A stretch of 64,000 nt of DNA from Irpex lacteus (taxonomy: Eukaryota; Basidiomycota; Agaricomycetes; Polyporales; Irpicaceae), in NCBI GenBank assembly GCA_001986395.2, contig MQVO02000065.1, positions 1 to 64,000 on the forward strand, read 5' to 3'. Under the pieces are notes generated by a model. It had not been told where the DNA came from, did not search any database, and worked only from the letters and a program-made list of their open reading frames with translations. A program made the position numbers and the translations under genes. Of this stretch, positions 42,479 to 52,900 are shown piece after piece (positions within the stretch are counted from its first letter, which is position 1; each line of letters opens with the position of its first letter).

Positions 42479-43900
42479 ATGCTGAGCACACGACCACTGG
42501 CACTCGACGATGGACCAGCGACCTACGCATACACCCGCACACCCGCGATGAACCTGCTGAAGAGCCGCGGAGCTCTACAGGAGAACAACACCACCGTTCT
42601 TCGCGGACCTAACCAACTAGTTTATTAGAGCCTATAACCAACTATCAATAGGTCAACGTTCAACGCCGGCAAAGACAAAGAAAAATCGGCGGCATTACAC
42701 AAGTCCCAGGATTATATGTGTGGTAAGTCGTCGTTGTTCTTTGCATTTTATCTATCGTTAAATTCCATATTGTACGGCATTTTAACACGAAAGAATGCTA
42801 AATGCTTTACGAAGCACGAAAAAACCCACCGTGATACATGTCGTCGCCTTCCTTTGCCCTCATCATGAAGCCTTCATCGGAGAGTACGCAAACCGGTACG
42901 CGGCGAAGATAGTTGGGATGAACCATGTGAAGGTACTTAATGGGTGGTATCGCTCCGGCGGAAACGAGCGGGAATATGGCGAAGCCGGACTTGACGACTG
43001 TGTCGCAGAAGAGAAGATCCCGAAGGCAAGCCGGAGCTGTGTAAGATTAAAGAAGTATCCTAGAAGGAGGAGTATATCAGTAAGTACCTACCATGCGTCT
43101 GAAAGTTTGCTCTAATTATCTCTATCCCTTAGATATCATTCTTGAATGGTTACTACTCGGCGGTGACCTGCTCGCGTACATCCTCGGGAGGCATATTTGG
43201 ACGCAGTACGTGGTTTGATTAAGCGCAGCGTTAGTTGCTGACACCAGGCATTTATCAGCGGAGGAGGAAATCACCGAATCGCCTACCAACTATGCGGCTC
43301 ACTAACGATACGTTGACTTCGATTGTCAATGCACCAAGGTTTGTGTTAGTTTACTTCTTCTAGTCTTATCGTTGTTTAATTGACCGCAGCTAATAATTCA
43401 TTAGCATCATAGACGATGTGCGACACATCCAACTACCTCGTGTCCGAGCTTGTCTCGTAAGACGGAGACGAAGGGCTCTAGTCTGCTGCCGACAGTTGGA
43501 GTGTGTGTCTTGTAAGTAATTGTGCGGGCATTTTGATTGTTTGTGAGACTAACCTGCATGTACCGTTCAGGATGACCAGCTTGAATTCGTTCATCGAGCC
43601 TGGCTGCACCGTCGACTTCAAACTGAAGATCCTCAAGTGTAAGAGAGAATGGGAATCTCTGGGCAGTATCGGCGTGTGCGAAGGATGTACGACTCACTCG
43701 TCCGTTACGTCGGTCGAGTCTCTTGACAATTGATGACACACTCTTTAAGGCCTTCACGTTGTCCATTATTTCCTCAAAGAAAAGCGCAAGATTGCATGGC
43801 GCTTATCAGCGCCCTCGAAACACCAGCCGTACGAAGGGTTCGCCCAATACCGCTCCTTCGTCCCACCTTCCTCACCGGAAACGCTTGATCGCGCCGCCGC
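42479..43900 (+). pseudogene. Chimeric pseudogene 3: securin exon 1 fused to a protein kinase
   Basis: Exon 1 of the securin-like gene (MLSTRPLALDDGPATYAY from ATG 42479) is followed by an insertion near 42610-42650, an intron-like stretch, and a decayed start of exon 2 (about 42795). Kinase sequence starts at the same place as in the other chimeras: SFALIMK and YAAKIVGMNHVK (about 42860-42930), a frameshifted KKYPRRRSIS region, then IILEWLLLGGDLLAYILG after the intron (about 43135-43190). A broken activation segment (CDTSNYLVSELVS then a stop, about 43417) and FIEPGCTVDFKL..GVCEGC (about 43590-43690) follow. Several frameshifts and stops are seen, so it is not functional. Confidence 0.7.
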
Positions 43901-43959
43901 ACCCAGTCGGAGGACAGTAGTACTGACGAGCCATCGCTGGTACTAGCGAGAATACTCAA

Positions 43960-44560
43960 AAGCGAGCCTGAAAGTGCGAAGCCTCGATAGTCTCGCCCGT
44001 CACGGTATGTAGACGATCTACGTAGACAGTGTACGGCCGGAGACTATTGAGTTAACGTATGTTCTCAGGCGAGCTAGGGCCTGGCTATGTCCCAGAAGAA
44101 GGTGAAGGTTTTGGAGAGGCTGAAGCACCCAGGTATTTGGCGGTGTTGACGAGAAGACTGATATCGGTGAGTTTCGAATGATGTGAGATGAGATGGCTGG
44201 TGTTAACAGTCGTTTCGTAGGACTCGTGCTTGAGCGGGTAAGTACCTGGGGGTGATTTTCTTAAATACGATCTTAGTACGTGAATTTAATTACGCCTATT
44301 CTTCCCTTACTTGTTAACGTCAGAATGCATCAACCAAGCACGAGCTTCGTCATATCGGCTACCCATTATGCCACGCACTAGCGGTAGGGAAACTTTAATT
44401 TTTCTATTCTGCCCGTTGCTCGACTAATAACTCACTGTTTTCGTGGACGATGTGTGGCACACGTAGCTACCCTGCGCCCGAAGTCGTCTCGCAAACTGGA
44501 GGTGCAAGGTACGATTCTGTGTTCGACGGCTGGAGTGTAGGCGTCATGATAAGTCATCTC
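43960..44560 (+). pseudogene. Second kinase pseudogene in the fourth unit
   Basis: It matches 13150-13760 in order and introns: MSQKKVKVLERLKHPG (from 44087), LVLERVSTWG after a GTGAG..GTAG intron (about 44220), and MCGTRSYPAPEVVSQTGG then YDSVFDGWSVGVM (44450-44550). The last is a well-preserved kinase activation segment with the APE motif; its V-D-x-W-S-V-G-V layout is typical of the domain. The catalytic loop (HRD) and DFG are not readable. The C-lobe end is missing. Confidence 0.7.
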
Positions 44561-44885
44561 TGCATGCGTGCGTCTCGATTATAATTATACCATAATTTCC
44601 ACGATGAGCGTTACACGCCGAATGTCACTGATTTCCCGATATGAGTTCAGAGCCAGCTATCGATGGTAGGATTGCCACGGTCCCCCATTATTGGCCCTTG
44701 CCTCTCACCTTCATCGACATCCCAAGCCGACACAACGCTCGACGCATAGATTGCTCTTCAAGGGATTCTGCTTCATCAATATATATCCTCTTGGTGAGTT
44801 CAAGTTGCAGCTCAATTTACACTGCGCTCAAGAGAGCCTCCCCCAATTGCCTCACCAACAGTAGAAACACCATCATACACAGCTC

Positions 44886-46461
44886 ATGGCTACTGGAGCC
44901 GACATACCACCCGAGCTATTCAGGCGCATTCTCCTCGACGTATGCGAGAATGCTGAATGGTTGCTCCACCACAGTCACGCAACACCAAATCGGAAAGAGG
45001 CCATCAAGAATGTCACAGCGTGTTCGCTCACCTGTGTCTATTGGGCTCAAATGTGCCGCAAGAAGCTCTTCCGCAATGTGTGGATCAAGAATTACGAGGA
45101 CATGTGCGCGTTTCGGTCGTTGGTGGTAAACATGCCGACGAGGTTTGCGCCAATCTCAGAGTATGTCCGGTACGCGACTCTGGTGCAGCATGTAGGAGAT
45201 CGGCTGTGGCTTCATCTTATTCGCATGCAGCCTTCATTATTTCAATTCTGGCCATCACTACATTCTAATGTCCGCATATATTTTCATATCGAGGACTCTC
45301 CGAACGATGCCACCAGCTTACGAAGTTCAACGTCCCAACATCTCTTGGCTTCCCTCCCTCGAACCCCTCCCTCATCGTGCTTGCAGTTTGCAGAACTAAC
45401 ATTCGACAATCTCCATTTTGTGACTCCACACGACCTCGTATCTTTCCTCCAGAAGTTCTCCCGATGCCGTGTCCTCCACTTGACAAATGTCGCTTGGTCT
45501 GCGCAGGCAGATTTCGCGAGTGATTTACTCGCAAGAGATCCGCTGCTGATATCACCGTTCTCTGATGTTTTTGTAGAAGTCGAACGTTCAGCGTATACCG
45601 CAGAAACGGCCTGGCTCGCTCTTTCTACTACTCTCCGCGGCCTTTCCACGCAAGCATCAACCGTCACCTCGGCCTCAGAGTACGACGTGTATGATGAAAA
45701 TGAGCGTCGTCCAACTCTGAAAGTCCTTTCATCAGCTCAGCGAGCCATCTTCGACATCTGCAAGTCCGTTTGCAAAGTGTCATCTCTCAACTATGCTAGG
45801 TTTTCTACATTGTCGATTGCGGGAGTGCCCACGGGCATTCCACCGGAGGACACCCGAGCTTGTGAGTCGCCCATCCATTCATTCGAAGTGTTTACAGTGA
45901 CTTGATATATTGTCAGACTGTATATGCAACACAACGATTCTTGGATATGAGGCTGCCGGTGATGAACTCCTTTCTGAAATCCAACTTGTGCTCTATGGCA
46001 CCCAGGCGGTGATCCCGGTCACCAATGTTAGCGATTCCATAGTGATCGACTCCGTCTCTGTACTCTGTGCATACATCTCATCTGCCAAGCAATACTCTAC
46101 AGCAGGCCGCTCATCCAACGCACTCCCCACTCATCCGCCCCATCCTTGGGCAGAGATAGTAGGGCTATGTACCGCACAAGAGAGATTCATCCGCATGCAA
46201 CTGCAGTTTGAAAGCCACGAGTATCTCGTCCAGTTCACGGAAGCTCAACGTGCAGCATTGGGCAAGCTTGATGGTCGTATCACTCTGTTCTACTGGAACG
46301 AAGAAGAACCAAGTCCTAAGCTTCGTGCAGCCGACTTCGAAACATTAGCTGACCTAGGAGGTACGTCCGTATTAACTTAGCCTTAATAGATTTTACAGCT
46401 CATGGGCACACTCGCTGCAGATGCCAATGAACATGATTATATCAGTACTTACTGGCAGTAG
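44886..46461 (+). CDS. F-box-like domain protein, copy 5 (intact)
   Basis: The exons are 44886-45861, 45917-46360 and 46421-46461 (486 aa). The start MATGADIPPELFRRILLDVC begins the F-box-like region, which continues with VTACSLTCVYWAQMCRKKLF. The middle and end carry the family blocks HFVTPHDLVSFLQKF, WSAQADFASDLLAR, FIRMQLQFESHEYLVQF and LRAADFETLADLGD, and the mini-exon ends EHDYISTYWQ. It is closest to the copy at 14093. The upstream region repeats the 5' UTR intron and the TATCGATGGTAGG.TTGCCACGGTC block. The likely role is an SCF adaptor with unknown substrate; the C-terminal block is found only in this family as far as I can tell. Confidence 0.78.
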
Positions 46462-47274
46462 GCAGTGGTTGTCAACCATCTGCGCTGTGCAGAGTCAGTA
46501 ATACCTCCACCAATTTCGGTTACACGAGTAAACACTGAATAACCAGGTCTCAAGATGTCGTGTTCAAACTTCATACGTACCCAAATCTCGGTTCAACTTG
46601 AACATGTCATTTGAAGCGGAAGGCGTATGGGTCCATTGGGCGAGAGTGCAGACAATATGGTCACGGTGGGGTTTGGCGGCAGGGAGGGAAGGCAGGGAAC
46701 GAAAGGTGTAGCCTGACTTTCAGAATACGGTGAGGGTGGCAGTATGGCTACGAGGGTGTATGAGCTCGGCAAGGCTAAGACAAGATAATGGTTAGACGGT
46801 TGCGCTAGAGGGGATGGCGGTGGTGGTGCATATCGTGGTGTGGCGATAGGAGGGTGCTTGGACTTTCGTGTCTGCTTTCTTCTCATTTCTTCTCATTTCT
46901 CTCTCTCCCGATTCAAATTTTAATTTATTTCTCTATACCTTGCCTCAGTTTCCGACTACTACTGCTCATGTCTGTTCTTCCAAGTTTATGAACTCTCTTT
47001 TCGATTTCAACTCGTTCATCATTTTATTGCCAGTGGTTCGCATGCTCACGAATTCAAGATTGTTGCGTGCATCGTATTGTACAAATTACTGCCGGCAGTG
47101 AACCTAGATATACATATTGGGGCGGGTCGTCTGGTATGCTACGACGCGATACTACATGTACAGGAACTACTACAATCATATTACTACTAGGTGTGCTATG
47201 TCCTAAGTATGTGCCGAGAAGACGGTGATGATATTATACAGCGTACAGACGGTGTATGATATTGTACGTAGAGT
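46462..47274 (+). other. Intergenic between F-box-like copy 5 and Zn2Cys6 copy 3
   Basis: No gene is seen. It is collinear with 15699-15875 plus 39248-39800, i.e. the empty version of the LINE insertion site. Confidence 0.5.
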
Positions 47275-47485
47275 AGTGACAACCAAGAAATCACGAAAGA
47301 TATTACAGACTCAGATTCGACTACGAAGAGTGATACCAGAAGACGTGACCTACTAAGCGACGAAGAAATTATGCTACAGAGTTGGTCACGAACAGTAGTA
47401 CAAGAAGATGACGATGTGAACAGATAGCGTGGCGCGTAGTGACCGCCGAGAAGTTGCAAGACGTATGCTACAGGTTTGGCCACGA
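47275..47485 (+). repeat. GTGACC..GGTCAC short repeat units, third block
   Basis: Diverged units related to 8700-8990 and 39840-40050, again downstream of a Zn2Cys6 gene. Confidence 0.55.
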
Positions 47486-47635
47486 AGTCGAAGGTTCAGA
47501 TTATAGGGAGGCTGAGGTTGAGAGTCGTCGACTCGGAATGAGAGTTGAATGAGGGTAGTTAGATCAAGAAGTTGGAGGACCGACGTCCGGAAGAGACATT
47601 CAAGTTGGGGCAGCTGTAGTTGAATGTTTCGATGC

Positions 47636-49042
47636 TCAAGGCGTCTTGGAGGAATGCGAAGTACGCTCGGTCGTGCTTTTCGACGCCGACGTCGACTTGC
47701 GCTTCGAGCTCGAGTTCGAACCTCCAAGTCGCTGGCCGCGGTACGACACGGGCGGGAAGACACAATCTCCTTTGTGGTTCAGGCGTATGCACGATCTGTC
47801 AATAACATACGATGCGTCAGTTTGCCCGTCGAGCATGTCAGCACGGAGACAACAAAAGTAGGACTCTCGGAATAGTAGAAGTGCCAAGGATACATACTTG
47901 CAAACTCCACCCTCCTGCGGACCCCCACACCGAATCTTGCGCCGTCTACAGAAGGTGCACGCGATAGGCGTGGAGTTCTTGATGCCTTTGATTCGTCGCT
48001 TTCTGGCTTTTTCGTGCGGATTGACGAAGGTGTAACACACTTGAGGCTCTTCGAAGTCGAGTTGAGGTTCACTCAGGCTGGCAGCGGGTCCGTCAAGAGC
48101 GACGGTCGAGCATGGTACGATGTCTAGTGCGCCAGACAAAGGTAATTCAGAGGAAGAGCTTAACGAGAAACTCGGACTAGTACCAGCGAAGGGCGCGCTG
48201 AGCGAAGACGAGCTTGGCGAAGCGATGGGAGTAGTTGGGCTTGCGGTGAGAGCGGAGAACGAGGTGAACGAGGATGGACTTGACGTAGTAGTTGGACTGG
48301 TATCTCTAACAGAGAACGAGTTGGAGTCGGCGGTAACTGGAGTGGTAATTGTATCGTCTAGGTGATCGTTGAAGTAGAAGTACTGAGCGAGTTCAAGTAG
48401 TGGAACGGCATCTGTAGGCGACGAGATTGTGGTAGTGAGGCTGGTACTTGTATCGGGATACTCGAGCTCTCCAGTGAAGCACAAGTGTTCAGCGAGCTCG
48501 CGCTCGGGTACAAATAAAGGAGCATCCGAGTCTTCAATTGGAGATGAGCTTGACGGAACGGTAGTAGTCGGACTGGCAATGGCAAGATCTTCGTGTGTAA
48601 AGTTCAGGTATTCAGCGAGCTCGTCCTCGTATTGGTGTTGTGAGACGGTGGACAGTAGATCGACGTCTTCGACAGGTTCGCTCTTGATAGTGGGTTCGGT
48701 TGCTATATATAGACGAATGGGAGGTTCAGGTGGCTATAGCGAGGCACGGGCAGACGTGAGATCTTACCAGCTGCTAGGCTGTCTGCAGCTGAACCAATAA
48801 GAAAAGAGTGATGTACCTCGCTGAGACAGTCGTACGTTGGGTACAGCAATTCTGGAGGAAAACTCTGTGAAAATATCAGGCTATCAACGTGTCAAGAAGG
48901 CATGGTAGGAACTTGAAGGACGTACCTCCCACGGATGGGTGTCAGGTTGCAACAGCGCACGAGCTACGAAACTCTCGTCCACTAAATCCTGCGCATCGGC
49001 CAGAATACTCTGCAAGTCAAAATTCGAGTTCTCACTGGCCAT
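47636..49042 (-). CDS. Zn(II)2Cys6 fungal-type transcription factor, copy 3
   Basis: Exons on the minus strand are 49042-48926, 48864-48768, 48702-47898 and 47795-47636 (392 aa). The zinc cluster is CTFCRRRKIRC-x8-C, then K-S-C-IRLNHKGDC, i.e. C-x2-C-x6-C-x8-C-x2-C-x8-C. The third exon (805 bp) has the same length as in copy 1. The N-terminus is MASENSNFDLQSILADAQDL. The acidic Ser/Thr/Pro-rich middle suggests an activation region. The C-terminal tail after the cluster is Ser/Lys-rich (SSSKRKSTSASKST). It faces away from the intact securin-like gene at 49900, with the module block between them, so the two may share control elements. Confidence 0.87.
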
Positions 49043-49079
49043 TGTGGTATCTGGAGGGCCACAACTTTAAGCACGAGAG

Positions 49080-49790
49080 ACAGCGAAAACTCGGACACTC
49101 ACTCGCGAACTATAAAAACTGTCACGGTAGCGATGGCGCACCCAGATACAGCGAGAAGCACGACACTCCGCCTCATGACACGTTCTAGCACGCTCAGGGC
49201 TGGCATAATCACACTAAATGATTCTCTGTTACCCGATGAGAGAAAAGTTTGAAGTGGAGACGCGCGTGTCAATGAGGTACACTGGCAGAATTTAATGACG
49301 AAACTCACATACGCAACATGAGAACCGTAGCAATTGCGCACCCAAATACAGCTAGAAGTTCGCTTGATGATACGTACCGATAGGTTCTAGCACACCGCTC
49401 AGAGTTGGTGTGATTGCGCTCAATAAAGAGCACTGGTTTGTTACACGATTCGACCCAGGAAAGCTCGCTTCGAGATGGGTACGCGCTCGAGCTGTCTACT
49501 GCAAGAGTCAGTTTATACGATCAGCGTGTCAACGAGGTACACTGGCCGTGGCAAAAGATAATGACGAAACTCACTGGCACTGGCACCCACCGGCGAAGCA
49601 TGAGAGCCGCAGCGACTCTACTACCGAAGAGTAGCAATGGTCAACCCAGATTCAGCTATAAGCACAACACTCCGCTTCACGGCACACCGCTCAGAGTTGG
49701 TATAATTGCGCTCAATAAAGAGCAATGATCTGTTCAGTACGCGATGAGAGAGAAGTGCAGCTCCAAGACTGAGGCGCGCTCGCACTGTCT
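49080..49790. repeat. Three diverged intergenic modules, third block
   Basis: Modules start near 49090, 49297 and 49560. Inverted 7-mers are at 49151-49157/49183-49189 (one mismatch) and 49351-49357/49385-49391; in the third module they are degraded. Shared words are TGACGAAACTCAC, CAATAAAGAGCA and GATGAGAGA. Confidence 0.65.
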
Positions 49791-49794
49791 AAAT

Positions 49795-49830
49795 TACAGT
49801 CACGTGGTCGCGTCTCAGCGCTCTTTGCCA
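49795..49830 (+). promoter_or_regulatory. Conserved securin promoter box: CACGTG followed by a CGCG motif
   Basis: CACGTG (49801-49806) is followed at once by GTCGCGTCTCAGCGCTC, about 95 bp upstream of the start codon. The block is kept at all four securin-type loci (4691, 11393, 42370, 49801), although the bases around it have drifted. CACGTG is the usual bHLH E-box. A CGCG-type box would suit G1/S control, but that role is a guess. Confidence 0.5.
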
Positions 49831-49899
49831 CTTCAAGTTCAGTTCAGCTTCTCTCCGTCCACCTCCAGCGACACCCACATTTGCACCGAACCAACGACG

Positions 49900-51758
49900 A
49901 TGTTGAGCACACGCCCATTGGGACTCGACGATGGCCCAGCGACATACGCATACACCCGCACACCTGCGAAAGGCCTGCTAAAGAGCCGTGGAGCGTTGCA
50001 GGAGAACACGACCACCGTGCTTCGCGGACCCAAGACTCTCAACACCGGCAAGGGGAAGGCGGTGGCGTTACGTACGCCCACCCAGAATCGTCACTCGGGT
50101 ACGTGCTAGTTGCTTTTTATCTTCTATACATAATTAATCTTTCATCATAGCTCGGAAGAATGGAAACGCTTTCCAAACAGCGAAGAAACTCACCACCGTG
50201 GTCAGCACCAAACCCCTAGGCGACAAGACCCCGTTCCCAAACCGTCAACAGGCCCTCGGTCTGCAGACTCCAGCGCCTCAGACAGCCAAGCTCGTAAAAT
50301 TACAACTCTCTCTCTACGATGATCTTGACGATGGAGAGTCAGCACTCGGGATCGGGAAGACACCGGGGAACCTGCTGTTGCCGTCCGCGCGACGGAAGAG
50401 CATGCGTCTGCCGCGGAGCGCGAGCAAGAAGTTCAGGACGCCGGATGGGCAGGGGAGACATTGGGATGTTAGTGATGGGGACGTTCGTCTTGAGGTTGAT
50501 GAGGAGACTGAGGAGGGCGTGACGGAAGAGCCGGATTATGATGAGGTTGAGTATATGCCGCCGAAGGTTCCTGGTACGTGCGAGGTCTCTTCGTGTGTAC
50601 GGCTGGGAGACTTATGGTGTTGTAGAACAACCATACGAACCGCTCTTCCCCCTCCCGGATTACAAAACTGTGGGCAAGACGCTCCTCGATCTCGCGTACG
50701 GGGGGCTGCGAGACGACTCTGCGGAGCAGTTCTACGCTGCAGATATAGAGACTGTCCTGGACACTAAGGAGCTGTTGGAGGAAAGCGAGGTTGGGTTGCA
50801 GCTTAAGGATATACGTACGTGCACTCTATCTCATCTTTCTGCACGACTTACGAATTGTGATTGACTTGACTTGGATGGATTTATAGCGGAAGACGACCCG
50901 TTCAGACGCTCCCCATCCCCAGTCCCTACACGCCCACGGCCAGGCTCACAAGCCTCTACCCACAACTCTACGCACAAACCTGCTCCTACACCACTTCAGC
51001 GTACAACAACCCTCTCAGCGAAACCTCCACCGACACGTTCGACTTCCCGGGTGACACCAGGTTCGGGTTCGACTACGGGAGCGGGTCAGGCTACTACCAC
51101 CACCACGCATACTAGGGTGACGCGGTCAACGTCGGCACGTAACGCTCTTCAGACTCAGACTGCACAACCACAAGCACAACCAGAACCCAAGCTTAGGGCT
51201 ACCAGAGCTACGGCGACGCGGTCAGCAGCTGAGCCTGCTCCTGCTCGTTCGACGCGGTCTGTGGCCGCTGCAGCTGCTCCTGTTCCTGCTCGTTCGACGA
51301 CACGCTCTATTGCGCCTACTACACGACCAACCACGCTCGCTCGCACGTCTTCGAGGGCTACTGACAGCTCGAGGACTTCTTCGCGGGCTACTAGCGGTAG
51401 TGCTCAGGCTTCGTCGCATTCGAGGGCTCCGTCGAGGACGGAAGCCCAAGCTTCTTCAAGGGCCCCATCAAGAACGTCAACGAGGGCTCCGTCAAGGACG
51501 GAAGCTCGAATTCCTTCGAGAGCGGAAAGTCGCGTCGCCGGCAGCACTCAAGTTTCCTCTAGGGCTCCGTCAAGGACTGATAATAGAGCTCCCTCAAGAA
51601 CGTCAACTAGGGCTCCTTCAAGAACGTCGGCGAGAGTGACGAGCACCGTCCCTCCTCTTACCCCTGACAACGACGGCCACGATAGTGAGATCGGTGGCGA
51701 CCTGCTAGGTGTCGAGCTTGACTCCGGCGAGGTTGATGATTTCGAGTTTGAGATATAA
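49900..51758 (+). CDS. Securin-like protein (Cut2/Pds1 type), intact
   Basis: The exons are 49900-50098, 50151-50573, 50626-50814 and 50887-51758 (560 aa, all phases agree). Securin binds and holds separase until the anaphase-promoting complex has it destroyed. Support: a short basic N-terminus with a destruction-box-like RGALQEN (about residues 34-40), then PLGDKTPFPNRQ, then an acidic stretch ending DYDEVEYMPPKVPE. The EYMPP block is also found in fission yeast Cut2. YKTVGKTLLDLAYGGLRDDSAEQF follows in exon 3. The C-terminal 180 residues are Ser/Arg/Thr-rich with repeats of SRAPSRT and end in DDFEFEI. No KEN box is seen. Three truncated copies of its first exon lie in this window. Family assignment rests on these short motifs, since securins diverge fast. 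Confidence 0.65.
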
Positions 51759-52900
51759 CGGGTGTTGGATATTAGTGTATTGGCGGATTTCTGGTTTTCT
51801 TGTGATATCTCGTTTTGTTTTGTTTTGTTTTGTTTTTAGCTAGGTTTGTATACATCCCAGCTTCGAGTTTGCCTTACGTTTGACTGCAGGTTTTTGAGTT
51901 CAAGTTCATTTGCGCGAAGGAATCTTTGAGTTTGAGGGGTCTTCAAGATTTTAGTGGCTGACTTCTTATGTTCGTGTCCTAGGGTTGGGTGTTTGGGTGT
52001 TTGAGTGTTTGGGCTGGGCGAGGTTGGATGATTGGGTGCTTCGGGGAGACTACTGAGTGGTGAGTTAAATCGAGTATATGATGTTTTCATCGGGCTAATG
52101 CTTTATTCTCGTCTCTTGTGTTTTTATTTTATATTCGGTGATCTGTGCTTGCTTGTATACTCGTATCGTGCTGTGTCTGTTCAGTGTTTACACGTCCACA
52201 GAGGGTCAACGCGTCGACACTCGCACGGACCAAGTCGAATGTCCTCCGACTCCGGAATCAAAGTCGTAACCAGATTCGTGGTACAGCAAGGCAAGTGCTT
52301 CAGGTACTTCATCATGATATTGATCCACTGCTGACTTAAAGCAGCGTCCTGATTGTGACAATCAGTCTTTGAGCATTAGGAACACATATTTAGACGGCCA
52401 CTCACCCTGGTCACTTTTGGCAGCGTAGACTACTACCTACTATTCCGCTGAAAGATATGTTATCCAGCGGCTCAAAGAAACAATCAAGAAGCCTATCTTT
52501 GAAATGCATCGTTGATAGCATATGTGTTTGTTTGCAGACTTCAGGCTTGCCGCGCCATACGAACTTTCACTCATGGATATACCTCTTCGAGCCCAATCCG
52601 AGACGCAATATCCTGTAGCTATGGACCTGTCCTTAGCGACTCGTCTGATACTGTGGATCTCGCGGGAAAACACACAGTATGCATGGAGCAAAGCCAAGAC
52701 GGGTGCAACAGAGCGAGTGTCTTTGTGTGAGCTACGGTTCACGGGAAGTCGAGTCATCTATGGTTACTATTCGATATGGGGAGTGTAAGGACTGCGCCTA
52801 GTACCATACAAGCGGTCCTCCGATTTGGCGTTGGGATGAGTGAGTTCACCGCATTTCAACACACGGGTTGTGAATTCGAACGATATAATATGGGCTGCTA
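51759..52900. other. Intergenic with simple repeats
   Basis: It holds a (GTTTT)n tract at about 51812-51837 and G/T-rich GGGTGTTT repeats at about 51980-52015, probably in the 3' flank of the securin-like gene. Frames of up to about 100 codons at 52030-52790 show no family features. Confidence 0.5.

Noticed and set aside
1..51758. The array as a working cell-cycle or segregation-driving gene cluster
   Set aside because: Tempting because of securin, checkpoint kinase and F-box genes together, but all kinase copies are broken and only one securin is whole; local duplication with decay explains it.
52440..52790. Overlapping frames of about 70-105 codons on both strands
   Set aside because: No shared family, no splice structure and no conserved motif; likely chance.
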